Assembly: GCF_001590865.1 (NCBI RefSeq)
Contig: NZ_BBUY01000007.1
Coordinates: 36,761-100,760 of the forward strand
Length of the DNA: 64,000 bases
Origin: Streptomyces sp. NBRC 110611
GTDB taxonomy: Bacteria > Actinomycetota > Actinomycetes > Streptomycetales > Streptomycetaceae
Direction: 5' to 3'
Notes under the pieces: generated by a model
What the model saw: the letters and a program-made list of their open reading frames with translations, nothing else
Database searches by the model: none
What the model was told of the DNA's origin: nothing
In this document: positions 8,054-16,581 of the stretch, in pieces
Layout of the letters: the number at the start of each line of letters is the position of its first letter
How positions within the stretch are numbered: the first letter of the stretch is position 1
Position numbers and translations under genes: made by a program

Positions 8054-9459
8054 ACGGACTGTTCCTCCAGGAAGCGGGGGCGCTCGGTCCCCGGAGCGGT
8101 GACGGGGGTGCCCCCGAGCCGTTCGGGCGTGGGGGAGAAGCGCGCGGGGGTGAAGGGACGGGCCTCCTCGGGCAGGCTCCCGGTGGCCAGCACCTCGGCC
8201 ATCGCCTCACCGGTGACCGGCGTCAGCAGCACACCGTTGCGGAAGTGGCCGGTGGCCAGATGGAGGCCGGGCAGTTCGGCCGGCCCGAGGAGCGGGGCGT
8301 TGTCGGGGGAGCCGGGGCGCAGCCCGGCACAGCTCTCCACGAGCGGCAGCTCGGTGATGCCGGGGACCAGTTCATGGGCGTCCCGCAGCAGCTCGTAGAC
8401 CCCGCCGGCGGTGACCGTGGTGTCCCAGCCCAGCTCCTCGCTGGTGGCCCCGACGACCAGTTCGCCGTTCTCCCTCGGCACCAGGTAGAGGGGGTTGCCG
8501 CGGACGACGGCCCGTACGGTGCGTGACAGGAAGGCGGGGGAACCGGGAGGCACGTCCGGCAGCCGCAGCCGCAGCACCTGGCCCTTGACCGGCCGCACCA
8601 ACGACCGCAGCTCCTCGGGCACACCGGCCAGCCGGCCGCTGTGGCTCCCCGCGGCCAGTACGGTCTGCCCGGCCGGTACCCGTGTGCCGTCGGCGAGCCG
8701 GGCGCCCGACGCGCGGCCGCCGTCGACCATCAGCCGCTCGGCCCGGCTCCGGTGGAAGACCACCCCGGCCCGCTCACAGGCCGTCAGCAGGGCGCTCGCC
8801 AGCCGCCGGGGGTCGGCCTGGTGGTCGCCGTCGACCCGCAGGCCGCCGCGTACACCGGGGGCCAGTATCGGCTCCAGACGGCGGCACTCGCGGCCGGTGA
8901 GCCACTGCGAGTCTAGGCCTGAGCGGACCTGGAGGGCGTGCAGTTCGCGCAGGTGGGCGCGGTCGTCGGCGTCCAGCGCGACGGCCAGGGTGCCGCACCG
9001 CCGGTAGCCGATCCGCTGCCCGCTCGCCTCCTCCAGCTCCTCGGCGAACCGCGGGTAGCGGCGTGCCGAGACGAGGTTGAGGCCCAGCAGGGTCTGCTCG
9101 CCGTAGTGGAGCTCGGTGACCGCGGCCAGCATCCCGGCGGCGACATACGTGGCGCCGCCACCGGGCGCGGGGTCGGCCAGCGCGACGGTCAGTCCGCGGC
9201 CGGCCGCCCGCCAGGCGGTGACCAGGCCGATGACGCCGCCCCCGATGACGAGCACATCGGGGTGCCCGCTCACGGACGGCGGTGGTGCGGTGGTGGCTGG
9301 TGTGACAGTCACCGCAGGCGGCTGTGCCGCGGACGGTGTGACGGTCACCGCAGGCGGCTGTGCGTCGGACGGTGTGGCTGTCACCGCAGGCGGCTGCCCG
9401 GTGGACGGTGTGACCGTGACGGCAGGTGCGGTTGCAGGTGCGGTTGCAAGTGGATGCAT
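8050..9459 (-). CDS. thiO: Glycine oxidase with a repetitive N-terminal extension
   Basis: ThiO is an FAD enzyme that oxidises glycine to iminoglyoxylate for thiazole synthesis. The DAO-type FAD motif VLVIGGGVIG lies near residue 69-78, much later than usual, because residues 1-65 are a Thr/Pro/Val-rich extension containing four 12-residue repeats of the form PAVTVTPSxxQP. The rest of the roughly 400-residue enzyme is normal, including GLRPGSPDNAPLLG and the C-terminal GHFRNGVLLTP. The ATG at 9459 follows GGGAGGGG by about 10 bases, and that ribosome site is inside the TPP riboswitch, so I accept the extension as translated. It is the first gene of the thi operon. Confidence 0.9.
   Translation of the reverse strand: MHPLATAPATAPAVTVTPSTGQPPAVTATPSDAQPPAVTVTPSAAQPPAVTVTPATTAPPPSVSGHPDVLVIGGGVIGLVTAWRAAGRGLTVALADPAPGGGATYVAAGMLAAVTELHYGEQTLLGLNLVSARRYPRFAEELEEASGQRIGYRRCGTLAVALDADDRAHLRELHALQVRSGLDSQWLTGRECRRLEPILAPGVRGGLRVDGDHQADPRRLASALLTACERAGVVFHRSRAERLMVDGGRASGARLADGTRVPAGQTVLAAGSHSGRLAGVPEELRSLVRPVKGQVLRLRLPDVPPGSPAFLSRTVRAVVRGNPLYLVPRENGELVVGATSEELGWDTTVTAGGVYELLRDAHELVPGITELPLVESCAGLRPGSPDNAPLLGPAELPGLHLATGHFRNGVLLTPVTGEAMAEVLATGSLPEEARPFTPARFSPTPERLGGTPVTAPGTERPRFLEEQSV
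9283..9426 (-). repeat. Four copies of a 36-bp coding repeat in thiO
   Basis: In-frame 36-bp units encode PAVTVTPSTGQP-like repeats at thiO residues 12-59. The third copy closely resembles the first; the fourth diverges at its 3' end. Copy-number change would alter only the length of the N-terminal extension. Confidence 0.88.
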
Positions 9460-9470
9460 GGGCGTTCAGC

Positions 9471-9563
9471 CCCTCCCTTCGCCGGCATGACCCGGATCAG
9501 GTTCGTACGGTCGGAGGCCGGTCAGCCTCCCTCTCAGCCCGGTGCGTCCGGGCTCCCGCGAGT
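9471..9563 (-). promoter_or_regulatory. TPP riboswitch (THI element) upstream of thiO
   Basis: Read on the minus strand, the element has the conserved GGGCTGAGAGGGAGGCTGA pyrimidine-sensor arm, then CTGATCCGGGTCATGCCGGC and the closing GAAGGGAGGG of P1. The 5' P1 strand is ACTCGCGGGAG. The purine-rich 3' strand of P1 is also the thiO ribosome binding site, about 10 bases from the ATG. TPP binding should therefore block translation initiation of thiO and, through coupling, thiS and thiG. The motif is a family hallmark; the translational mode is inferred. Confidence 0.95.
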
Positions 9564-9744
9564 GCGTGTGCCCGTCACCCTAGTACGGGGGCGCGAGGTG
9601 TCGTAAGGCGACGTCCGGGGGCGCGTGCGGGCGCCCCGGCGTGCGGGATACGGTTCCGCGCCCCGCGGCAGGGGCGTGACGGTGTGTCAGAGATCTCCTT
9701 GCGTGCCGCGTGAGCGGTCCGGCGCACCGGCCTAGAGTGATCGG

Positions 9745-11094
9745 GTGAGCGAGCAGAGCAGCGAGCAGCGCAGTGGTCCGAGCACTGGCCGGAGCACGCC
9801 CTCCCCGTCCCCGGACCAGCCGCCGCGGGTGGTGATCGTCGGCGCCGGAATCGCGGGGGTGCAGACCGCGGTCGCGCTGCGCGAACAGGGCTGGCGCGGC
9901 GAGATCACTCTGTTCGGCGACGAGCCCCACCAGCCCTACGACCGGCCCCCGCTGTCCAAGTCGGTGCTGCTGGGCAAGGCCGACGGCTCCGCCTTCGACG
10001 TGGACTTCGCCGGGCTCGGCATCGACCTCCGCCTCGGCTGCCGGGTGACGGCTCTGGTGCCGGACGACCACCGGGTGGAGACGGCCGAGGGCCCGGTCCG
10101 CTACGACCACGCGGTGATCGCCACCGGCGCCGTCCCGATCACGCTGCCCGGCAGCGAGGGTCTGCCCGGCGTCCACCTGCTCCGCACCCTCGACGACGCC
10201 GAGCGGCTGCGGCCGGTGCTCGCCGCCCGGCGCCGCATCGTGGTCGTCGGGGCCGGCTGGATCGGCGCCGAGTTCGCGACCGCGGCGCGCGAGGCCGGCT
10301 GCGCGGTCACCGTCGTCGAGGCCGCCGACCGGCCGCTGGCCGGTGCGCTGCCCGCCGAGGTCGCCGACCGGATGACCGCCTGGTACGCGGACACCGGTGC
10401 CGAGCTGCGGACCGGCGCCCGGGTCGCCTCCGTCACCGCCGGGGCGGTCACTCTCGCGGACGGCACCACGCTGCCCGCCGATGCCGTGGTCGTCGGGATC
10501 GGCGCCCGGCCCGCCACCGCCTGGCTGGCCGGCTCCGGCGTGGAGATCTCGCCCGAGGACGGCTCCGTGCTCGCCGACGAGCGGCTGCGCACCTCCGCTC
10601 CCGATGTGTACGCGGTCGGCGACTGCGCTTCCTTCCCGTCCGCCCGTTACGGCACCCGTCTGCTGGTCCACCACTGGGACAACGCACTGCAGGGCCCCCG
10701 GGCGGTCGCCGGGACCATCACCCGGGGCGAGGCCGGGGGAGCGGTCTACGACCCCGTGCCGTACTTCTGGTCCGAGCAGTTCGGCCGGTTCGTGCAGTAC
10801 GCCGGCCATCACGGGGACGCCGACGAACTGGTCCGGCGCGGTGATCCGGACACCGCCGCCTGGTCGGTGCTCTGGCTGCGCGGCGAAGGGGGCCCGGGCG
10901 AAGCGGGCCCGGGCGAAGCGGAGCCGGATCGGGGCGGTGGCGGGCGACGGGCGGGCGGACGCCTGGTCGCGCTGCTGGCGGTGGGGCGGCCGCGGGACCT
11001 CGCCCAGGGCCGCAAGCTGATCGAGCGGGGCGCACTCCTCGACCGGGACCAGGCGGCGGACGCGGCCGTACCGCTGAAGGACGCCGTCCGGTAG
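9745..11094 (+). CDS. NAD(P)/FAD-dependent oxidoreductase, ferredoxin reductase-like
   Basis: This two-dinucleotide-fold flavoprotein probably moves electrons between NAD(P)H and a ferredoxin or similar carrier. The FAD motif VVIVGAGIAGVQTA lies near residue 30, the family motif YDRPPLSK near 64, the NAD motif VVVGAGWIGAEFA near 166 and the second FAD motif DVYAVGDCA near 287. The C-terminal reductase domain includes HHWDNALQG. A low-complexity Gly/Glu insertion near residues 377-400, encoded by short GGGCGAAGC-type repeats, interrupts the C-terminal domain. The GTG at 9745 is used. The gene is divergent from the thi operon and has no adjacent ferredoxin or P450, so its partner is unknown. 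Confidence 0.88.
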   Translation: MSEQSSEQRSGPSTGRSTPSPSPDQPPRVVIVGAGIAGVQTAVALREQGWRGEITLFGDEPHQPYDRPPLSKSVLLGKADGSAFDVDFAGLGIDLRLGCRVTALVPDDHRVETAEGPVRYDHAVIATGAVPITLPGSEGLPGVHLLRTLDDAERLRPVLAARRRIVVVGAGWIGAEFATAAREAGCAVTVVEAADRPLAGALPAEVADRMTAWYADTGAELRTGARVASVTAGAVTLADGTTLPADAVVVGIGARPATAWLAGSGVEISPEDGSVLADERLRTSAPDVYAVGDCASFPSARYGTRLLVHHWDNALQGPRAVAGTITRGEAGGAVYDPVPYFWSEQFGRFVQYAGHHGDADELVRRGDPDTAAWSVLWLRGEGGPGEAGPGEAEPDRGGGGRRAGGRLVALLAVGRPRDLAQGRKLIERGALLDRDQAADAAVPLKDAVR

Positions 11095-11178
11095 CCGTGG
11101 TCACTCTCCGGGGTGCCCACCGCCCCTGATGGCGATGCCCGGCTACCGACTGTCAGTGCGAGGTGGCAGGCTTGTCCT

Positions 11179-11544
11179 GTGACCGAGATTGACGCAAAGA
11201 TCGATGGACTCGTCCCCGCCTGGCTCACCCTCCCTGACATCGCCGAACAGCTCGGCGTCGAGGTGACCCGCGTGCGACAGCTGGTCAAGGAGGGCCAGCT
11301 GATCGCGGTGCGCCGCGGCGAGAACAGGGCGCTCCAGGTGCCCGCCGATTTCATCAAGGACGACAAGGTGGTCAAGGGCCTCGTCGGTACGCTCACGCTC
11401 CTCAAGGACGACGGCTTCACCGACGAGGAGATGCTGGAGTGGCTGTTCACCGCGGATGAGACCCTGCCCGGTACCCCGGCGCAGGCGCTGCGCGAGAACC
11501 GCGGCACGGAGGTGAAGCGCCGGGCCCAGGCGCTCGCCGTCTGA
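11179..11544 (+). CDS. Rv2175c family DNA-binding protein
   Basis: The 121-residue protein has a winged helix-turn-helix (WLTLPDIAEQLGVEVTRVRQLVKEGQLIAVRRG, residues 14-46, quoted in part as LPDIAEQLGVEVTRVRQL) and a helical C-terminal half. It matches the actinobacterial Rv2175c family. In M. tuberculosis Rv2175c binds DNA and is phosphorylated by PknL, which reduces binding. The GTG at 11179 is chosen over the upstream ATG because family members start with a short TEIDAKIDGL-type leader. The nearby PASTA kinase gene is a candidate partner. A Thr-rich N-terminal tail, the site used in mycobacteria, is not obvious here. Confidence 0.85.
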   Translation: MTEIDAKIDGLVPAWLTLPDIAEQLGVEVTRVRQLVKEGQLIAVRRGENRALQVPADFIKDDKVVKGLVGTLTLLKDDGFTDEEMLEWLFTADETLPGTPAQALRENRGTEVKRRAQALAV

Positions 11545-11662
11545 CCCGCACGGTGCGGCGCACTCCGGAAACGCGACCGCACCGCCATTCGTGACCACAT
11601 CCGAGGGGTGTACGGACCGGAAGGCCCGGTCCGTGCACCCCCGACCTGGGGGGTTCCGCCCG

Positions 11663-12337
11663 ATGACCACCGCACGACAGGCCCCGACGACCACCGCACG
11701 ACAGGCCCTGTCCGACGCCCGCCTCTACCTCTGCACGGACGCCCGAACGGCCCAGGGCGACCTCCCGCAGTTCCTCGACGCGGTGCTCTCCTCGGGCGTG
11801 GACATCGTCCAGCTGCGCGACAAGGGCATGGAGGCCGGCGAGGAGCTGAGGCACCTGGAGGTGTTCGCGGACGCCTGCCGCCGGCACGGCACCCTGCTCG
11901 CGGTGAACGACCGCGCGGATGTCGCCCATGCCATCGGCAGCGAGGTGCTGCACCTCGGGCAGGGGGATCTGCCGGTCCCGGCCGCCCGCGCCATCCTCGG
12001 CCCGGACGTCCTCATAGGCCGCTCCACCCATGCCGAGGCCGAGGTGGACGCCGCGATCGCCGCAGCCGGCGTGGACTACTTCTGCACCGGCCCGTGCTGG
12101 CCCACGCCCACCAAACCGGGCCGTCATGCTCCCGGCCTCGACCTGGTCCGTTACGCCGCGAAGCGCGCTCCCGAACGCCCCTGGTTCGCCATCGGCGGAA
12201 TCGACGCCGGCAATCTGGACGAGGTGCTGGAGGCCGGTGCCCGCCGCGTCGTGGTGGTCCGGGCCATCACGGACGCCGACGACCCGGCCGCCGCGGCCGC
12301 CGCCCTGTCCCGGCGCATCCGCACCTGGCACACCTAG
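11663..12337 (+). CDS. thiE: Thiamine-phosphate synthase
   Basis: ThiE couples HMP-pyrophosphate with thiazole phosphate to make thiamine monophosphate. The TIM barrel shows LCTDA, IVQLRDKGMEAGE near 52, LAVNDRADVAHAIGSEVLHLGQGDLP near 83 (quoted in part), IGRSTHA, FCTGPCWPTPTKPGR and FAIGGID. The ATG at 11663 follows a run of six G about 9 bases upstream. The first 15 residues contain a small internal duplication (TTARQAP then TTARQAL) from a 24-bp direct repeat. It is separate from the thiO operon, on the other strand, and no TPP element was seen before it. Confidence 0.93.
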   Translation: MTTARQAPTTTARQALSDARLYLCTDARTAQGDLPQFLDAVLSSGVDIVQLRDKGMEAGEELRHLEVFADACRRHGTLLAVNDRADVAHAIGSEVLHLGQGDLPVPAARAILGPDVLIGRSTHAEAEVDAAIAAAGVDYFCTGPCWPTPTKPGRHAPGLDLVRYAAKRAPERPWFAIGGIDAGNLDEVLEAGARRVVVVRAITDADDPAAAAAALSRRIRTWHT

Positions 12338-12461
12338 AGATCTGGCCTGGTGACGGCGCCATGGGCCGGGAGATGTCCAGCCAGTGGACAAGGAAGCGGA
12401 TCAACCAGGCATTACGTCGAAGCCGGTTGGTGTGTGCCCGGCCGCTGGTTAACCTGCCGGT

Positions 12462-13379
12462 ATGGCCCTAGGTACAGCTTCCACCAGGACTGATCGCGCG
12501 CACACGGTGCGCGAACTGCTCGCCTCAGGCAAGCAGTCCTACTCATTCGAGTTCGCCGCCCCGAAGACCGAGAAGGGCGAGCGGACCCTGTGGAACGCCA
12601 TTCGCCGGATCGAGGCCGTCGCCCCGACCTTCGTCTCCGTGACGTACGGCGCCGGCGGCACCTCCCGTGACGGCACGGTACGCGCCACCGAGCGCATCGC
12701 CACCGACACCACCCTCACTCCGGTCGCCCACCTGACCGCGGTCAACCACTCCACGGCGGAACTGCGCAACATCATCGGCCAGTACGCCGACGCCGGGATC
12801 CGCAACATGCTCGCGCTGCGCGGCGACCCGCCCGGCGACCCCATGGGCGAATGGGTCAAACACCCCGACGGCCTCGGCTACGCCGCCGACCTGGTCGAGC
12901 TGATCAAGGAGTCCGGTGACTTCTGCGTCGGCGTCGCCGCCTTCCCCGAGATGCACCCGCGCTCGACGGACTGGGACACCGATGTGGCCCACTTCGTCAA
13001 CAAGTGCCGGGCCGGCGCGGACTTCGCGATCACCCAGATGTTCTTCTACCCGGAGGACTACTTCCGGCTGCGGGACCGGGTCCGGGCCGCAGGTTGCCCG
13101 ACACCGATCATTCCGGAGATCATGCCGGTCACCAACGTGCGCCAGATCGAGCGGTTCGCGCAGCTCAGCAACGCCGCCTTCCCGCCCGAGCTCGCCGAGC
13201 GGATCCTCGCCGTCAAGGACGATCCGGCGGCGGTACGCTCCATTGGCATCGAGTACGCCACGGACCTGTGCGCGCGTTTGATGGCCGAGGACGTTCCCGG
13301 GTTGCACTTCATTACCCTGAACCACTCCACGGCGACCCTGGAGATCTACAAGAATCTGGGACTGCACCAGCGGTCCTGA
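12462..13379 (+). CDS. metF: Methylenetetrahydrofolate reductase
   Basis: MetF reduces 5,10-methylene-THF to 5-methyl-THF, the methyl donor for methionine synthesis. The 305-residue protein has the full FAD-binding barrel: YSFEFAAPKTEKGE near 24, FVSVTYGAGGTSRDGT near 51, HLTAVNH near 88, NMLALRGDPPGDP near 110, and FAITQMFFYPEDY near 188. The ATG at 12462 begins after a 124-base gap. No riboswitch or hairpin was seen upstream. A 14-bp direct repeat (TCACGGTTGGCCGG, twice) follows the gene. Confidence 0.95.
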   Translation: MALGTASTRTDRAHTVRELLASGKQSYSFEFAAPKTEKGERTLWNAIRRIEAVAPTFVSVTYGAGGTSRDGTVRATERIATDTTLTPVAHLTAVNHSTAELRNIIGQYADAGIRNMLALRGDPPGDPMGEWVKHPDGLGYAADLVELIKESGDFCVGVAAFPEMHPRSTDWDTDVAHFVNKCRAGADFAITQMFFYPEDYFRLRDRVRAAGCPTPIIPEIMPVTNVRQIERFAQLSNAAFPPELAERILAVKDDPAAVRSIGIEYATDLCARLMAEDVPGLHFITLNHSTATLEIYKNLGLHQRS

Positions 13380-13431
13380 TCACGGTTGGCCGGTCACGGT
13401 TGGCCGGCGAGCGGCGGAAGTAGGGGCGGAT

Positions 13432-14781
13432 ATGGGCTGGACGATCCTCTATATCGCGTTCGGCCTGGTCGCCCTGTGGCTGCTGGGTGAGGTGCTGCTC
13501 CAGTACAAGGCCCGGCTGCGCTGGCGGCTGCTCGCCTTCACCGGCTTCCTCGGTGTGGTCGTCGGCGTCATCATCCCCTCGGTGATCGTGATCGGGGTGG
13601 GCCTGATCGCCTTCGCCACCGGCCAGACCCTGGTGACGCTCTCCTTCAAGCGCGGCTTCACCACCGGCTGGGCCCTGGGGGGCAAGCCCGGCGAGAGCCG
13701 GCGCCGCCGGGCCCGGCCGTCCGCCCCGCCCGCCGCCGCCGAACCGATCCTCCAGGTTTCGGAGGTCGAGCCGGTACCGGCCGGCGACGCGCCCGTCGGC
13801 GCCTCGGGCCCGGGCCCCGGCGGGGGCGGCCAGGACGCCTTCGGGCCGGACGCCGCCGGTCCCTTCGGGCCGGAGGCCGCCGGTCAGGACACCTTCGAGA
13901 GCACCGGGGGCTTCCGGAACGACGGCGGTTTCGCGGGCAATGGCGGTTACGCGGGCGACGGTGGCTTCGGGGGCGATGGGGGTTTCCGGGGCGACGGCGG
14001 TTTCGCGGACCAGGGCACCTACGCCGGTGAGGGCACCTACGCCGGTCAGGGCGCCTACGGCCACCAGTCCGGCGACCAGCGGACGAGCGGCACCCACCGC
14101 GGTCAGGACCCGTACGAGGACCCGCAGGACCAGAGCGTCTTCGCCACCCAGGCCTTCCCCATGCCGCCCTACGACGCACCGTACGACGCGCTGTCCACCG
14201 CAAGCGGGGGCTCCCCGGCGCGGGCCGACGCCACCGCCGTCTACGCCCCGGAGCCGCTGCCCGAGGAGACCGGCCAGTACGGCATCTACAGCACCGACGC
14301 CCGCGGCCTGCGGACCGGCTATCCGGACCACGACGGCTACGGCAGCAGCACGGCCGCCGAAGGCGCCGGCGGCTCGGGGGGTGACGGCAACGGCTATGTA
14401 TACGGGGGAAGTTACGGTCGGCCCGCGGCCGGTGAGGACGCCTACGCCGACCCCTACGCGGCGTACGGCGACGGCCGGGAGCAGCAGTCGGCGTACGCCG
14501 ACCCGTACACCGACACCCCGCAGCACACCGCGCCGTACGACTCCTACGCGCAGCACGGCTCCTACGCACAGCCTGACCCGTACACCCAGGCGCCCTACGG
14601 AGCGGACCCCTACGGGGGCCAGGGCGGACCGCTCGACCAGAGCCCCGGCCAGGGCTACGGGGAGACGGCGCCCGGCGGCTCCTGGGTCCCCCAGCAGCGC
14701 GATGGTGACATCCCGCCCGAGCAGCCGCCCTACCCGCCGTACCAGCAGCAGGGCTACGACGGGCAGCAGTACCGCTACTGA
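13432..14781 (+). CDS. Two-helix membrane protein with a long Gly/Tyr-rich disordered tail
   Basis: The 449-residue protein begins with two membrane helices (about 3-21 and 33-58), then an Arg-rich patch near 85-92. From about residue 105 it is low complexity: Gly-Asp-Gly-Gly-Phe repeats (about 160-185), Gln/Tyr/Gly pieces of the YAGEGTYAGQGAY kind, and Tyr-Asp/Pro-rich blocks to the end, which carries QQQGYDGQQYRY. The N-terminal part matches conserved Streptomyces proteins of unknown function. The acidic, aromatic tail is probably cytoplasmic and unfolded, and I can name no enzymatic domain. It follows metF by 52 bases and may be co-transcribed. Confidence 0.8.
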   Translation: MGWTILYIAFGLVALWLLGEVLLQYKARLRWRLLAFTGFLGVVVGVIIPSVIVIGVGLIAFATGQTLVTLSFKRGFTTGWALGGKPGESRRRRARPSAPPAAAEPILQVSEVEPVPAGDAPVGASGPGPGGGGQDAFGPDAAGPFGPEAAGQDTFESTGGFRNDGGFAGNGGYAGDGGFGGDGGFRGDGGFADQGTYAGEGTYAGQGAYGHQSGDQRTSGTHRGQDPYEDPQDQSVFATQAFPMPPYDAPYDALSTASGGSPARADATAVYAPEPLPEETGQYGIYSTDARGLRTGYPDHDGYGSSTAAEGAGGSGGDGNGYVYGGSYGRPAAGEDAYADPYAAYGDGREQQSAYADPYTDTPQHTAPYDSYAQHGSYAQPDPYTQAPYGADPYGGQGGPLDQSPGQGYGETAPGGSWVPQQRDGDIPPEQPPYPPYQQQGYDGQQYRY

Positions 14782-14800
14782 GCTGCGCGGGCCGCCCGAC

Positions 14801-14860
14801 GCAGGGCCGTTCTACTCACCGCAGGGCCGTTCTAGCCAACGCAGGGCCGTTCCACGTGTC
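14801..14860. repeat. Three copies of a 20-bp repeat
   Basis: GCAGGGCCGTTCTA-type units begin at 14801, 14821 and 14841 with exact 20-bp spacing. They lie in the convergent gap between the membrane-protein gene and the flavoprotein gene. Confidence 0.85.
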
Positions 14861-14907
14861 TGCGTGGAGAGCCCTGCCAGTGGCGTCCAGTGGCCGCCCA
14901 GTGGTCG

Positions 14908-16428
14908 TTACGTGGAGCCGTGCCAGTCGTCGCCGTTCACGATCAGGCCTGCGACCAGGGCGCCGGACATCCCCGCATGCGCCGGCCCGCCGCCCGGATG
15001 CGACCGGCCGCCGACCGCGTAGAGCCCCGGTATGCGCGTGCGGTTGCCGGGCCGCAGGAAGCGGCCGTCCCGGCCCGCCAGTGCCGGCCCCGCCGCCGCA
15101 CCGCTGTCCGCGGGCGGCAGAACCTCCCGCCACAGCATCCGCTCCCGCAGCCCCGGGACCGCCGCCTCGGCGACCTCGGTCAGCCGGTCCGCCGCCGCCT
15201 CGGCAGTGGCAGCCTCCCGCCAGTCCACCGGGCCCTGCGGGGCCACCGTCGCGGTCAGCGTCACGGCCTCATGGCCCTCGTCCGGCCGGGTGGTGGGGTC
15301 GTCCGGGCGCAGCACCGTCACCGTCGGCCGCGCGCACGGCGTCCGCGGACCGGGACCGTCCCCGAACACGCCCGCCAGCTCCGCGGCGCGGTCCGCCGCA
15401 TGGACGACGGTCCGATGCGCCGCGCCCGGCTCCTGGGCCCCGCGCAGCGCCAGACAGACCGTGAGCCGTCCCGCCGCCCCCTGGCCGGGGCCGTCCTGCG
15501 GCCGCACATCGTCCTCCCCATACGGCTGCCGTCCCGCGAGGAGCGCCGGCAGCCGGGCCGGATCCACCCCCGCGACCACGAACTCCGCCTCATGAACCCG
15601 CCCGTCGGCCAGTTCGACGCCCGCCGCCCGGCCGGCCTTCTCGACGATCCCGGTCACCTCGGCACCGAAGCCGAACTCGACCTTCCGGGCCAGGCAGCGC
15701 TCGTACAGCGCGTCGGCCAGCGCCCGCACTCCGCCGCGGACGTACCAGCTCCCGAAGGTCTGCTCCATGTACGGCAGGACCGCCGCGCTCGCCGGGGCGC
15801 CGCGCGGGTCGAAGCCGTACGCCAGCGCGTGGCTCTCCAGCAGCGCCACCAGCCGGGGTTCGGCCAGCTCACGGCGGGCGACCTCGGCGAGCGTGGCGGT
15901 CGTGGGCCGCTTGCTCCGGCCGAACAGCGCGCGCCGCCGGTGCACAGCGGGGTACGGATCGCGCCCCAGCACCCGCCAGTCCTGCCACAGCGGCTCCTCC
16001 AGGAGCGGCCGGCGGGTGGCGTCCCAGGCCTCGCGGGCCCGGCCCACCAGCGCGCTCCAGCGCTCACCGGCACCGGCGCCCAGCGCCTCGTCCAGCGCCG
16101 TGAGGACACCGGCGCGCGAGGCGTTGGGCAGCGAGACCGCCGTCCCGTCGGCGAAGACATGACGGCTCGCCGGATCGACCTGCGCCATCTCTACGCAGCT
16201 CTCCAGGGGCTCCCGGCCGGTCTTGACGAACAGATCGCGGTACACCGCCGGCAGATGCAGCAGACCCGGGCCGGTGTCGAACGTGAAGCCGTCCCGCGCC
16301 AGCCGCCGCACCCCGCCGCCATGCGTCGCGCCGCGCTCGAACACCGCCACCCGGTGGCCCGCGACGGCCAGCCGGGCGGCGGCCGCCATGGCGCCCATCC
16401 CAGCGCCGATCACCGCAATCCGTGCCAT
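14908..16428 (-). CDS. Phytoene desaturase-like FAD-dependent oxidoreductase
   Basis: The 506-residue protein is a CrtI/amine-oxidase-type flavoprotein. The N-terminal Rossmann motif AVIGAGMGAMAAAARLAVAGH is followed by VFERG and FDTGPGLLHLP, the family FAD-binding pattern. The C-terminal end carries IPGLYAVGGRSHPGGGPAHAG, the second FAD motif. The ATG at 16428 is chosen because it places the Rossmann strand at residue 3. No phytoene synthase or other carotenoid gene is nearby, so a carotenoid role is not supported. The HPGGG motif fits the broader NAD(P)/FAD oxidoreductase group related to CrtI. Confidence 0.82.
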   Translation of the reverse strand: MARIAVIGAGMGAMAAAARLAVAGHRVAVFERGATHGGGVRRLARDGFTFDTGPGLLHLPAVYRDLFVKTGREPLESCVEMAQVDPASRHVFADGTAVSLPNASRAGVLTALDEALGAGAGERWSALVGRAREAWDATRRPLLEEPLWQDWRVLGRDPYPAVHRRRALFGRSKRPTTATLAEVARRELAEPRLVALLESHALAYGFDPRGAPASAAVLPYMEQTFGSWYVRGGVRALADALYERCLARKVEFGFGAEVTGIVEKAGRAAGVELADGRVHEAEFVVAGVDPARLPALLAGRQPYGEDDVRPQDGPGQGAAGRLTVCLALRGAQEPGAAHRTVVHAADRAAELAGVFGDGPGPRTPCARPTVTVLRPDDPTTRPDEGHEAVTLTATVAPQGPVDWREAATAEAAADRLTEVAEAAVPGLRERMLWREVLPPADSGAAAGPALAGRDGRFLRPGNRTRIPGLYAVGGRSHPGGGPAHAGMSGALVAGLIVNGDDWHGST

Positions 16429-16470
16429 GCCTGCGACTTTATCCGGCGCCACTGACAACGCCCGCCCGGA

Positions 16471-16568
16471 GGCCTGGTCCGGTACCGGCCCCCGGCCCGG
16501 CCTGGTCCGGTACCGCCCGGCCTGGTACCGCCCGGCCCTGCCCTGTCCGGCCTCGTCCGGTACCGCCC
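16471..16568. repeat. Degenerate repeats of CCTGGTCCGGTACC
   Basis: Four to five imperfect copies of CCTGGTCCGGTACCG spaced 16-30 bp fill the gap between the flavoprotein start and the DUF4126 stop. Each carries the palindrome GGTACC. The promoter of the flavoprotein gene should lie here or just beyond. Confidence 0.6.
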
Positions 16569-16581
16569 CGTGTGCGCGGCC

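Noticed and set aside
14908..16428. Part of a carotenoid gene cluster
   Set aside because: The flavoprotein resembles CrtI, but no crtB, crtE or crtY-type gene is present in the surrounding 20 kb.
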